This document shows, piece after piece, positions 55,150 to 64,000 of a stretch of 64,000 nt of DNA. Both the position numbers and the translations under genes were made by a program. The stretch comes from Clostridiaceae bacterium BRH_c20a. Lineage in GTDB: Bacteria; Bacillota; Peptococcia; Peptococcales; BICA1-8. The stretch is from the NCBI GenBank assembly GCA_000961765.1, contig LADT01000013.1:62001-126000 (forward strand). Reading direction: 5' to 3'. The notes beneath the pieces are model-generated. The model had not been told where the DNA came from, did not search any database, and worked only from the letters and a program-made list of their open reading frames with translations. Position 1 is the first letter of the stretch; the number at the start of each line of letters is the position of its first letter.

Positions 55150-55300
55150 GCATCCGATGAATGGCATTTTCCTGGGATGCATCTGCTATTAGGTCTTACT
55201 GCATGATGCATCTGATGATTGTGAATTTGTTTTGATGCATCCTTTAAGCTAGACCCGGGTGCAGATGCCACCTATGATACTAGCATGCATGGGATGCATC
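55150..55300. repeat. Family H array H3, five 29-30-bp units
   Basis: GCATC boundary (GCCACC at one junction) at 55150, 55179, 55208, 55237, 55267 and 55296; palindrome GATGCATC at most boundaries. Confidence 0.92.
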
Positions 55301-55345
55301 CCATAATATTTACCTTTAAGCAGATTCATGCCTTTTTTTGTACGC

Positions 55346-55790
55346 AAAAAAGTCCCTCATCTCCTACAGAGACGAAAGACTTCGCGGTTCCACTCTGGTT
55401 GAACAGTAATTATAATTACCGCTCCACTCATTCGGGCTTTTAACGGTGCCAACCGGAAAAACCTACGGTTTATTGGAGAGCCAACAAAAGGTTAAGGTTT
55501 CGCTTCGCTAGGTTAAGGTTGAGATAAGACCAGAAATTAAACCCGGACTAAACCTTAGCCTTAGTCTGACCAACAAAATTACTTAGAAGCTAACCTTGAC
55601 CAATAAGATTTGACCTAAAAGTTAAGTCAACCTTAACCTGTTATCAGGCGTAGCCAGATAACACTTCAGCTTTTCGATTCACGGGTGCACTTCACTTCTA
55701 CCGGAGCCTAGGTTTGCTTACAGCCGACGACAAACCCTCTCTGGAGGTTCAATAAAAACTACTCTCCCGGTCATTATCTTTACTTATTTA
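55346..55790 (-). promoter_or_regulatory. T-box leader, Cys (UGC specifier), upstream of cysE-cysS; interrupted by a repeat element
   Basis: Minus strand: stem I (GACCGGGAGAGTAG...CTCCGGTAGAAGTGAAGTGCACCCGTG), T-box AGAGTGGAACCGCGAAG, terminator AGTCTTTCGTCTCtgtaGGAGATGAGGGACTTTTTT. Candidate specifier UGC in GTGAAG-UGC-ACC matches the downstream Cys genes. Confidence 0.9.
55488..55640. repeat. Family A copy A8, inside the Cys T-box leader
   Basis: AAGGTTAAGGTTTCGCTTCGCTAGGTTAAGGTTGAG...CTTAGCCTTAGTCTGACCAACAAAATTACTTAGAAGCTAACCTTGACC...CAACCTTAACC. Confidence 0.92.
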
Positions 55791-55823
55791 GACTTTCGTC
55801 TATCGTCCATCGATTATTTTGTT

Positions 55824-55896
55824 TGTCATCGCGAGCGTAGCGCGGCGATCTCTTACCCAAGAGATTGCTTCAGTCGTACCTCCATCACAATGACAC
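55824..55896. repeat. Family E repeat
   Basis: TGTCATCGCGAGCGTAGCGCGGCGATCTCTTACCCAAGAGATTGCTTCAGTCGTACCTCCATCACAATGACA. Confidence 0.85.
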
Positions 55897-56025
55897 ATTG
55901 GATTAAAATCTGAGTATATTTCAAGTTGACTTGAATCTTAATAATAATTATATCTCGGCTTAATTCCTAGTGTCAAGGTATGAATTAAAACATAAGACAT
56001 TTCTATTAGACGATGGACTATTAGC

Positions 56026-57492
56026 TTATCGACTATTAGCCTTCTCTAGCGTATACTCTACCCGCTTTTCTACCAGTTCTGTACCTAGAACAGGAATAAT
56101 ATAATGAAGCTCTGGTCCGTGCATCTGCCCCGTCAAAGCTACTCTAATGGGCATAAATACATTTCTGCCTCCAAGTTTGGTTTCCTTGGTAATTGCCTTC
56201 AACGCCTTTTTAACTGCTTCTGGTTCTATTATATCCATTTCTTTGAGCTTTGTTCGTAAAGCTTCAATAACTTGAGGCACCTGTTCTTCCGTTAGCACTA
56301 GGCGGGTCTCCTCATTTTCAAACTCAACCTCTACCCCAACAAATATTTTCATGTAATCAAGAACTTCATTAACACAATGTATTTTTTCCTGAATAGAAGT
56401 TACAATCATTTCTACCCACCGGTATTGTTCTTCGTTAATGTCCTGAGGTAAATAGCCTGCTTCCCGAAGGAAAGGTAAGGCTAGCTTTACAATTTCTTTA
56501 GCAGGGCTTTGTCTAATATAGTAGCCGTTAATCCATTTTAACTTATCCATGTCAAATACAGCAGGATTCTTCGCAACTCTATCCAGAGAAAACTGTTCAA
56601 TTAACTGCTCCATTGTGAATATCTCTTCTTCGCCGCCAGATGACCAGCCCAATAAAACCAGGAAATTCACCACAGCTTCTGGCAAATAGCCCTGTTCTTT
56701 ATACTGAACAACAGAGGTAGCTCCATGCCTTTTGCTCATTTTGGATTTATCCTTACCCAGTATTAAAGAAATATGTGCAAATTTTGGTTTTCCCCAATCT
56801 AAAGCTTCATAAATCAAAACCTGCCGTGGAGTATTTGATAAGTGTTCCTCGGCACGAATAACATGGGTGATTTTCATTAAATAATCATCAACTACTGCTG
56901 CAAAATTATAGGTGGGAATCCCGTCTGATTTAATTATGACATAATCCCCAATACCGCTGGACTCAAAAATAACGGTCCCTCTAACTAAATCATCAATAAC
57001 AACGGGTTGGTTATCGGGAACCTTAAATCTTATAACCGGCTTACGTCCCTCATTAACATACTTTTCTTCCTGCCCTTTAGTTAGTTTTCTACAGCAGCCG
57101 CTGTAGCGCGGCAACTCCCCTTTTGCAGTAAAGGCCTGCCTTTGCTCCTCTAGCTCTTCCTCACTACAGTAACAAAGGTATGCCAATCCTTTTTCTATAA
57201 GTACTTGGGCATACTTAGTATATAAATCCAACCTCTCAGTTTGACGATAGGGTCCAAAGCTGCCTCCGACATCTGGTCCTTCATCCCAATCAATCCCCAG
57301 CCATTTTAGCGATTCATAAATATTAAGCTCAGACTCCCGACTAGACCTTTCTAAGTCGGTATCTTCTATCCGGAGCACCATTTTGCCGCCTAATCTTCTA
57401 GCCAGCAAATAATTAAAAAGAGCTGAACGAGCTCCCCCTATATGTAATGGGCCGGTAGGACTAGGAGCAAAACGAACTTTTATATTTTCCAT
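56026..57492 (-). CDS. gltX: Glutamyl-tRNA synthetase
   Basis: RFAPSPTGPLHIGGARSALFNYL, KMSKRHGA. Confidence 0.97.
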   Translation of the reverse strand: MENIKVRFAPSPTGPLHIGGARSALFNYLLARRLGGKMVLRIEDTDLERSSRESELNIYESLKWLGIDWDEGPDVGGSFGPYRQTERLDLYTKYAQVLIEKGLAYLCYCSEEELEEQRQAFTAKGELPRYSGCCRKLTKGQEEKYVNEGRKPVIRFKVPDNQPVVIDDLVRGTVIFESSGIGDYVIIKSDGIPTYNFAAVVDDYLMKITHVIRAEEHLSNTPRQVLIYEALDWGKPKFAHISLILGKDKSKMSKRHGATSVVQYKEQGYLPEAVVNFLVLLGWSSGGEEEIFTMEQLIEQFSLDRVAKNPAVFDMDKLKWINGYYIRQSPAKEIVKLALPFLREAGYLPQDINEEQYRWVEMIVTSIQEKIHCVNEVLDYMKIFVGVEVEFENEETRLVLTEEQVPQVIEALRTKLKEMDIIEPEAVKKALKAITKETKLGGRNVFMPIRVALTGQMHGPELHYIIPVLGTELVEKRVEYTLEKANSR

Positions 57493-57522
57493 TTAAATTA
57501 ACCTCCATCAATTAGTTACTAG

Positions 57523-58008
57523 TTACTGGTGACTGGTGACTTTAAAAACTGTGCATACCGCATAGCAAGCTATGCCTTGTCCGTTTCCAGCAAAGCCAAG
57601 ACCTTCTGTTGTCGTTGCTTTGACATTTACCAGATCTTTTTCGACTTTTAAACAGTGAGATATGTTTTCCTGCATTTCAAGAATAAATGGTGCTAGTTTA
57701 GGCTTTTCAGCTACAATTGTAGCATCAATATTATTTACCCGAAAGCCTCTATCTGCTAAAAGCTTATTTATCTCCGCCAGAAGCAGAATGCTAGAAATGC
57801 CTCGATATTTTTCATCAGTATCAGGAAAGTGCTTGCCAATGTCACCCAGCGCCAAAGCACCCAAGAGTGCATCCATGACAGCGTGCACTAAAACATCCGC
57901 GTCAGAGTGGCCCAATAATCCCATCTCATAAGGAATATTGACCCCACCTAGGACCAAAGCCCTTCCCGCTACAAGCCTATGTACATCATAACCAAATCCT
58001 ATCCGCAT
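57523..58008 (-). CDS. ispF: 2-C-methyl-D-erythritol 2,4-cyclodiphosphate synthase
   Basis: [51 protein letters not shown]. Confidence 0.97.
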   Translation of the reverse strand: MRIGFGYDVHRLVAGRALVLGGVNIPYEMGLLGHSDADVLVHAVMDALLGALALGDIGKHFPDTDEKYRGISSILLLAEINKLLADRGFRVNNIDATIVAEKPKLAPFILEMQENISHCLKVEKDLVNVKATTTEGLGFAGNGQGIACYAVCTVFKVTSHQ

Positions 58009-58028
58009 GATTATCCTCCATTATTTAC

Positions 58029-58220
58029 AAGGTTAAGGTATCGCTTCACTTCATTACGCTAGGTTAAGGTTTCGCTACATTACATTTCGCTAGATTTTCT
58101 TTAGTTTTTTGAATCTTGCGAAGCGAAATCTTAATCTTATCTTAGCCTTAACCTCAGCCTCAGCCTCAACCTTAGCCTTAGCCTTGGCCTGACCTGCAAA
58201 ATTACTTAAGAGCTAACCTT
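58029..58220. repeat. Family A copy A9, between ispF and ispD
   Basis: AAGGTTAAGGTATCGCTTCACTTCATTACGCTAGGTTAAGG...CTTAGCCTTAACCTCAGCC...TGACCTGCAAAATTACTTAAGAGCTAACC. Confidence 0.9.
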
Positions 58221-58221
58221 G

Positions 58222-58965
58222 CTATTTTAGCCTCCTGGCTAAAATAGCATTTCCAATATCCAAATCTTCCGGAGTCGTAATTTTAATATTTTCATAGCTG
58301 CCAAGAACAACCCTTACATCTTTACCAATTAACTCTATAAGAGATGCATCATCTGTTCCACATATTCCTTGTTCATAGGCAAATTGATATGCCTTCAGGA
58401 GCAGTTCCCTATTAAAAACCTGTGGTGTCTGTACAGCCCATATTTCCCCCCGAGGAATAGTCTCTCTGACAGCTCCGGATATTACTCTTTTAATAGTATC
58501 CTTAACAGGTACGGCAACAATTGCTGCCTCTTTCTCTTGGGCAAGTGCTATAGCCTCAGATATTATATTCTGCGCAATAAGTGGCCGTGCACCATCATGC
58601 ACGACCACTAGTTCACATTGGACTGGCAGGGCTTTTAGACCTTCAAAAACAGAATCCTGCCTTTCTTTACCACCAACCACTACCTCAAGTACCTTATTAA
58701 AGTGATAGGGTTTAACAATCTCTTGATAACAAAAATTTACTTCATCTTGCCGCGAAACAACAATTATCCCATCAATTAAAGGGTGTTTTTCAAAAACCTC
58801 CAAGGTATGGACTAGTATTGGCTTGTCCATCAGGTTTAGATATTGTTTATTAACTTTTGTACCCATTCTGCTACCTTGACCAGCGGCAACAATAACAGCA
58901 ACAGTTTTAAACAATTCCTCCCACCTCATTATAACCTCTCTTTTCATCACCCTTAAGCTTAGCAA
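58222..58965 (-). CDS. ispD: 2-C-methyl-D-erythritol 4-phosphate cytidylyltransferase (start likely internal)
   Basis: VAVIVAAGQGSRMGTKVNKQYL, VVVHDGARPL. Confidence 0.95.
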   Translation of the reverse strand: MLSLRVMKREVIMRWEELFKTVAVIVAAGQGSRMGTKVNKQYLNLMDKPILVHTLEVFEKHPLIDGIIVVSRQDEVNFCYQEIVKPYHFNKVLEVVVGGKERQDSVFEGLKALPVQCELVVVHDGARPLIAQNIISEAIALAQEKEAAIVAVPVKDTIKRVISGAVRETIPRGEIWAVQTPQVFNRELLLKAYQFAYEQGICGTDDASLIELIGKDVRVVLGSYENIKITTPEDLDIGNAILARRLK

Positions 58966-60016
58966 AAATCATCCTTCCAGCCGCAGTTTGGAGCACGCTT
59001 GTAACCAAGACTGTAACCGTGTCACCTATCACGCGCCTGCCGTTTTCCACAACAATCATGGTGCCATCATCTAGATAAGCCACACCCTGACCAGATTCTT
59101 TACCATCTTTTAAAATTTGTACCGTCATTTCTTCACCAGGAAGAACTACCGGCTTTATTGCATTCGCTAATTCATTTATGTTTAATACTTTTACTCCCTG
59201 TAGCTCTGCAACTTTATTGAGGTTATAATCATTTGTCACTACATATCCATCTAAAACCTGGGCGAGTTTTACTAGTTTACTATCCACCTCTGCAATTTCC
59301 TCAAAGTCAGTGCTGGAAATTTGAACTGTAATATCCAATTCCTTACGTATTTTATTTAAAATATCCAATCCCCGCCGACCTCGATTTCGCTTTAGAGAAT
59401 CTGATGAATCAGCAATGTGCCTTAACTCCTCCAAAACAAAGTTGGGAATAACCAGTGGGCCCTCTACAAAACCTGTTTTACATATATCTGCGATTCTTCC
59501 GTCAATAATAACACTAGTATCCAAGACCTTATGCTTTGGCTTGCTTTCAAGTTTGTTTGCTTTATCCTTAGAACCAAACTTGAATATCGAAAAAATACTG
59601 AGTAGGTCTTCTTTTTTCTTAGCCCCTACACTCATTCCGATATAACCCAATAATAGACTGGCAAAAATAGGAATGTACGTGCCGACAAAAGGAATTCTTG
59701 AAAATGAGTTTCCTATAAAACTAGCAATTATAAGTGCAATAATCAAACCGATAGCACCACCCAAAAGATCCTGAATGGGCATTTTTTGCAGGCTTCCTTC
59801 AATCCAACCCGTCATTTGCAATACCCACTGGATTGCCCTAGGGGCTATACTGTAGCCAATTAGTCCTAAAATAACCCCCGGAAAAACCATTAAGGCTATT
59901 TTAATCTCATTGTTAGCGGGTAATGTAAAAAATTCACGGGAGACAAAGAAACCTAAATAAAGACCTCCTGCCGCACAAGCCAGTCCAATCCCTATTCTAA
60001 CTAGCTTTTTTATCAC
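58907..60016 (-). CDS. PIN/TRAM domain membrane protein
   Basis: N-terminal TM segments, then VLDTSVIIDGRIADICKTGFVEGPLVIPNFVLEELRHIADSSDSLKRNRGRRGLDIL. Confidence 0.92.
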   Translation of the reverse strand: MIKKLVRIGIGLACAAGGLYLGFFVSREFFTLPANNEIKIALMVFPGVILGLIGYSIAPRAIQWVLQMTGWIEGSLQKMPIQDLLGGAIGLIIALIIASFIGNSFSRIPFVGTYIPIFASLLLGYIGMSVGAKKKEDLLSIFSIFKFGSKDKANKLESKPKHKVLDTSVIIDGRIADICKTGFVEGPLVIPNFVLEELRHIADSSDSLKRNRGRRGLDILNKIRKELDITVQISSTDFEEIAEVDSKLVKLAQVLDGYVVTNDYNLNKVAELQGVKVLNINELANAIKPVVLPGEEMTVQILKDGKESGQGVAYLDDGTMIVVENGRRVIGDTVTVLVTSVLQTAAGRMIFAKLKGDEKRGYNEVGGIV

Positions 60017-60121
60017 TTTTTCACCCCCCTTCCAGAATATACAAACTTAGTTATCATTATACGATACTTTCGGGCTTGCTTTCAAGGAAAATAGCCTAAA
60101 AATAGCAAAGTCTATTTCCTA

Positions 60122-60148
60122 CAAAAAAAACGACCAGGCAAGCCTGGC
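60122..60148 (-). terminator. Terminator downstream of carD
   Basis: Minus strand GCCAGGCTTGCCTGGTCGTTTTTTTT. Confidence 0.75.
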
Positions 60149-60157
60149 AATTACAGC

Positions 60158-60634
60158 TTATGCAAATAACTCTTCTAACATATTTTTAATAGAATCTTCT
60201 TTTTCCTCTTTGGCCAGAACCAGCTCACTTATTAAAATTTGCCGTGCGTTCTCAAGCATTTTCCGCTCTCCTGTCGAAAGCCCTTTTTCTCTATCCCGCA
60301 AAGAAAGATTCCTTACAACTTCTGCAACTTCATAAATATTACCGCTTTTTATCTTTTCCATATTTGCCCGATAGCGTCTATTCCAGTTGGCAGACATGGA
60401 ATTGTCATTATCCTGGAGGATTGATATTACCCTAATTACTTCTTCAGGATTAACAACCTGCCGTAAGCCGTTTTCATTGACATTATCAATAGGAACCATT
60501 AACTTCATATTTCCAAAAGGCATTTTCATGATGTAGTAGCTACGTTTGTCACCCAGTACTTCTTTTTCTTCAATAGCCTCGATAATGCCAGCTCCATGCA
60601 TAGGGTATACTACTTTATCCCCAATCTTAAACAT
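60158..60634 (-). CDS. CarD family transcriptional regulator
   Basis: MFKIGDKVVYPMHGAGIIEAIEEKEVLG. Confidence 0.94.
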   Translation of the reverse strand: MFKIGDKVVYPMHGAGIIEAIEEKEVLGDKRSYYIMKMPFGNMKLMVPIDNVNENGLRQVVNPEEVIRVISILQDNDNSMSANWNRRYRANMEKIKSGNIYEVAEVVRNLSLRDREKGLSTGERKMLENARQILISELVLAKEEKEDSIKNMLEELFA

Positions 60635-60846
60635 TCTTTCACCTCCAGAATAAATATGAGCCTATTTTATCAAAAAAGGAGGATGTTGTCAAAATTTAAT
60701 AATTATATCATGGCATTTTAATAAAAGTCAACAACTTTTCACAAACTTTTAGCTAGAATTTCTTCCGAAAATCCTTAAAACAACGCCAATTTTACCCCAC
60801 AATGGTACATCCGCTGATTTTTATTTTATTATTTAAGCTTCATCCT

Positions 60847-60907
60847 TTAATCTTAATCTTAACCTTAACCTTAACCTCAACCTTAACCTTAACCTCAACC
60901 TCGCCTT
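60847..60907. repeat. Family A copy A10 (C-rich hexamer arm only)
   Basis: TTTAATCTTAATCTTAACCTTAACCTTAACCTCAACCTTAACCTTAACCTCAACC. Confidence 0.85.
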
Positions 60908-61015
60908 ATTAATGCTTATGCAATAGATAAATAGTTATGTTATTTCGTTGACATATTAACTTCCGCAGCTCTATAATACTAAATATAGGAGCCCATAAAG
61001 GGAGTTGATTTCGAA

Positions 61016-61411
61016 ATGAAGGATTCAATATGTAAAGATTTCCAGCAAACCGTTGCTGAATACCTTATTCGGCATCAGAGTATTTTAGATATCCTTTCAA
61101 AAACCCAGGAAACAAATGCCCGTGTTAATCGATCTGTTACTAAAGCTGTAACTCAATGCGGATGTGTAGATATAAATGGTAAAAAAAGCCCCTTAACCGA
61201 AGATGCTTCCTTTGAAAGCATGAAATCACTGCTTAGCAGTCAACTGACTGGCGAATTGTGCGAACACTGCAAAGGTGTAATTGAACAGGAAATAGGCAAA
61301 AATCTATTTTATCTAGCTGGTCTCTGCAATGCCTTAGGTCTCAGCTTTGAGGAAGTCCTTGATAAGGAACATAGGAAAGTTAAAACTTTGAGAATGTTTA
61401 ATTTGACATAA
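61016..61411 (+). CDS. Conserved hypothetical protein (small, Cys-rich; possibly the DUF1573-annotated family of Clostridia)
   Basis: 131 aa with a strong terminator after it; intergenic divergent position upstream of carD. Contains CGC and CEHC motifs. Family name from memory only. Confidence 0.6.
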   Translation: MKDSICKDFQQTVAEYLIRHQSILDILSKTQETNARVNRSVTKAVTQCGCVDINGKKSPLTEDASFESMKSLLSSQLTGELCEHCKGVIEQEIGKNLFYLAGLCNALGLSFEEVLDKEHRKVKTLRMFNLT

Positions 61412-61440
61412 AAGAAGTCCGGGAATCCGGACTTCTTTTA
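61410..61440 (+). terminator. Terminator of the 61016-61411 gene
   Basis: AAAAGAAGTCCGGgaatCCGGACTTCTTTT perfect hairpin. Confidence 0.85.
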
Positions 61441-61443
61441 TGT

Positions 61444-61656
61444 CAGGGACCAGGGCTCAGGGACCAGGGCTCAGGGACCAGGGCTCAGGGACCAGGGCTC
61501 AGGGACCAGGGCTCAGGGATCGGGGATCGGGGACCAGGGCTCAGGGATCGGGGCTCAGGGACCAGGGCTCAGGGATCGGGGATCGGGGATCGGGGATCGG
61601 GGATCGGTGAACAGGGACCAGGGATCAGTGATCAGGGATCAGTTACCGGTGCCCGG
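61444..61656. repeat. Family B heptamer array B6, about 30 units
   Basis: (CAGGGAC CAGGGCT)n ... (CGGGGAT)n CGGTGAA CAGGGAC CAGGGAT CAGTGAT, strict 7-bp register. Confidence 0.95.
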
Positions 61657-61727
61657 AAAAACCAGTTGGCTCTCCTGGGTGCAATGGAAAATTGCATCAT
61701 TTTCTTTTAAAAGTTAAATTGTCATTA

Positions 61728-61759
61728 GAAAAAATTTCCCCTAAGTATAACTTAGGGGG
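61728..61759 (-). terminator. Terminator downstream of disA
   Basis: Minus strand CCCCTAAGTTATACTTAGGGGAAATTTTTT. Confidence 0.7.
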
Positions 61760-61933
61760 TTCAAAAGTTGTAGATAGCAAGGCAGATTTTAAAGCCCAGG
61801 CCGCAGTCGTAATTGTTGGGGACATTCCTGTCCAAAAAACTCTCAAAAACTCGGCAGGTGTGTCCCCTTTCCATTTTACGTCGAGGACCTCGGCTTTAAA
61901 ATTAACGAAGCTAGATGCGGCTTTTCAACCCCC

Positions 61934-63013
61934 TTAAATATGTCTATCAAGGAATATCTGTTCCCGGAGGCGTCTTAGTCCATCCTTAATATTTCTGGCC
62001 CTCACTTCACCAATCCCCTCCACTTCATCAAGCTCTTCAGTAGAGGCATCCAAAATGCTTTGGAAGTTGGGGAAAGAAACCAATAAGTTATCTATTACCT
62101 GAGCAGGCAGACGGGGAATTTTATGTAATAATCTAACGCCTCTAGACGAAACAGAAATATCTACATTATTATGGGGTAGAGTATAACCCATTTCTCGAGC
62201 TATATTTGATAGCTCTAATAATTCCTCCGAGGACCATGTCCTTAGATTCTTCATTATTTCCTCCGGTTTTTTTTCTAGGCTGCGTTGATAATAATCCCTA
62301 ATTACACACAGGCCTTCCTCTTCTACATTAACCACCAGCTCTTCAGCCTGCATATTAATTAAACGTCCTTCTACCCCCAGTTCCGTAATATATTTCTCCA
62401 ATTCCTTAACAATGTTCATTACCATCTCTGTGCGCTGCAAAACCTTTGTTACATCAAATACAGTAACCAGATCATCATATTCCAATGCACTTAAATTGTT
62501 TAGTGCTCTATCTAAAACGTTTTTATACTTTTCTAATATCTGAATAGCTTGGTTGGCTTTTGTCAGAATAACACTGATATCTCTTAAGTAGTATTTAATA
62601 AAGCCGTTATATAACGTTATAACATTTCGCCTCTGAGAAATAGAAATAACCAGCTCTTCAGTTTGCCGAGCTACTCTTTCAGCTGTTCTATGTCTTATTC
62701 CCGTCTCAGTTGAAGGAATAGTAAATGCCGGAACCAATTGAGCATTAGCAATCAATATCTTTGAGGCATCCCGGTTTAGGATTATTGCGCCATCCATTTT
62801 AGCCAGCTCATATAAAAATGAGGGCGAAAAAGGAGTATTGATCTGAAATCCGCCCTCAACAATAGACATTACTTCCGGACTGTCCCCAACAACAATCAAA
62901 CCACCTGTTTTAGCCCGTAGAATATCTTCCAACCCCTGCCTCAACCTAGTTCCGGGAGCTACCATCTTTAAAGCCTCGATCAGCCTTTCCTCATATATTT
63001 TATTCATTTCCAA
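61934..63013 (-). CDS. disA: DNA integrity scanning protein / diadenylate cyclase DisA
   Basis: KMDGAIILNRDASKILIANAQLVPAFTIPSTETGIRHRTAERVARQ (DGA/RHR DAC motifs) and C-terminal HhH. Confidence 0.96.
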   Translation of the reverse strand: MEMNKIYEERLIEALKMVAPGTRLRQGLEDILRAKTGGLIVVGDSPEVMSIVEGGFQINTPFSPSFLYELAKMDGAIILNRDASKILIANAQLVPAFTIPSTETGIRHRTAERVARQTEELVISISQRRNVITLYNGFIKYYLRDISVILTKANQAIQILEKYKNVLDRALNNLSALEYDDLVTVFDVTKVLQRTEMVMNIVKELEKYITELGVEGRLINMQAEELVVNVEEEGLCVIRDYYQRSLEKKPEEIMKNLRTWSSEELLELSNIAREMGYTLPHNNVDISVSSRGVRLLHKIPRLPAQVIDNLLVSFPNFQSILDASTEELDEVEGIGEVRARNIKDGLRRLREQIFLDRHI

Positions 63014-63016
63014 TAA

Positions 63017-64000
63017 TTAACCCCCCAGTACAAAATCCAATGCCTCCCGAACAGTTTTTACTCCAATTAACTCAATTGGAGACTCCTGCTTATTTGTAGT
63101 ATTACCAAAAGGTACAACTGCTTTTCGAAAACCTAATTTAGCTGCCTCAGCTAAACGCTTCTCCAAATAATTTACCGCTCTCACTTCTCCCGTTAAGCCA
63201 ACCTCTCCAATTACAACAATATCCTTATCCGCAGCAAAGTTTTTATAACTTGAAGCAACAGCTAAAGCAATCCCCAAATCAAGGGCGGGTTCATCAATCT
63301 TCAGACCACCTACTATATTTATATATGCATCATGGTTACCTAAATTCAAACCTACTCTTTTATCTAAAACAGCCATAATCATAGCTACTCGGTTATAATC
63401 TGTCCCTGTAGTCATCCGCCGAGGCTGCCCAAAAACTGTTTGAGATACGAGAGCCTGAAGCTCAATAAGCAGAGGTCTAGTCCCTTCCATACAAGGCACC
63501 ACAATGGAACCTGAGCTTTCTAAAGGACGTTCCGCTAAAAAAGCCTGGGATGGATTGGCTACCTCTTTTAAGCCGTCTCCGGTCATTTCAAATATTCCCA
63601 ATTCGTTAGTTGAGCCAAAGCGATTCTTGAGCCCCCGCAAAACCCGGTACTGGTAATGCCTTTCTCCTTCAAAATATAAAACAGCATCTACCATATGCTC
63701 CAAAACTCTAGGTCCCGCTACAGATCCGTCCTTGGTTACATGGCCCACAAGAATTACTGGGATTCCCCAGCCTTTAGCCCACTGTAATATTCTCCCCGTA
63801 CATTCCCTTAGCTGACTGACACTTCCAGGAGCCGAGGAAACTTCTGTTAAATAAACAGTCTGAATAGAATCTAAAATAATAAAGCCAGGCTCAGACTTTT
63901 GAATCTCTATTTCAATTTTTTCTAAATCTGTTTCAGCTAGAATCAGCAAGTTACTATTATCAACACCTAATCTTTGTGCCCTAAGCTTAATCTGATGGCA
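63017..64000 (-). CDS. radA: DNA repair protein RadA, C-terminal part (runs off the window edge)
   Basis: The ORF track starts at 63949, but the frame stays open to 64000 (...CHQIKLRAQRLGVDNSNLLILAET), as in RadA; Lon-like C-terminal domain. Confidence 0.94.
   Translation of the reverse strand, partial: CHQIKLRAQRLGVDNSNLLILAETDLEKIEIEIQKSEPGFIILDSIQTVYLTEVSSAPGSVSQLRECTGRILQWAKGWGIPVILVGHVTKDGSVAGPRVLEHMVDAVLYFEGERHYQYRVLRGLKNRFGSTNELGIFEMTGDGLKEVANPSQAFLAERPLESSGSIVVPCMEGTRPLLIELQALVSQTVFGQPRRMTTGTDYNRVAMIMAVLDKRVGLNLGNHDAYINIVGGLKIDEPALDLGIALAVASSYKNFAADKDIVVIGEVGLTGEVRAVNYLEKRLAEAAKLGFRKAVVPFGNTTNKQESPIELIGVKTVREALDFVLGG

Noticed and set aside
55150-55300. Possible CRISPR array (also 48667, 10375)
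   Set aside because: The constant part is only 8-11 bp, interiors recur at distant loci with substitutions, there are no cas genes, and unit counts are 2-5. Better described as modular tandem repeats.
61692-61937. ORF 61692..61937 (+, 81 aa)
   Set aside because: Overlaps the minus-strand disA terminator and a REP-like hairpin; no recognisable protein features.

Overview
Low-GC Firmicutes (Clostridia/Peptococcaceae-like) chromosomal window, coded almost entirely on the minus strand. The gene content is ordinary core genome. In + coordinate order it is: carA(partial)-argD-argB-argJ-argC; HD-GYP + CheW; an AmmeMemoRadiSam pair (radical SAM enzyme plus a MEMO-AMMECR1 fusion); cwlD (the first of two clear + strand genes); rpsI-rplM-truA-ecfT-ecfA2-ecfA1; the full rplQ...rpsJ ribosomal supercluster; tuf-fusA-rpsG-rpsL-L7Ae-like-rpoC-rpoB; rplL-rplJ-rplA-rplK-nusG-secE-rpmG; five tRNAs; sigH-yacP-rlmB-thyX-mrnC-cysS-cysE with a Cys T-box; gltX-ispF-ispD-PIN/TRAM-carD; a small + strand conserved ORF; disA and radA(partial). 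No phage, transposase, cas or defence genes were recognised. The unusual content is intergenic. Many gaps hold dispersed, locally iterated quasi-repeats with fixed periods: 6 bp (YYYYRR hairpin elements, about 10 copies), 7 bp (at least three families), 8 bp (at least two families) and 29-31 bp (a GATGCATC/GACGTGTC-bounded family and a TGTCAGACGCA family). Modules are shared between distant loci while local cores differ. Copies of the 6-bp element sit inside ribosomal and EF operons, and one sits inside a Cys-specific T-box riboswitch leader. The CysRS gene also carries a tandem duplication of its C-terminal domain. All statements come from reading the sequence; no database search or folding was run.
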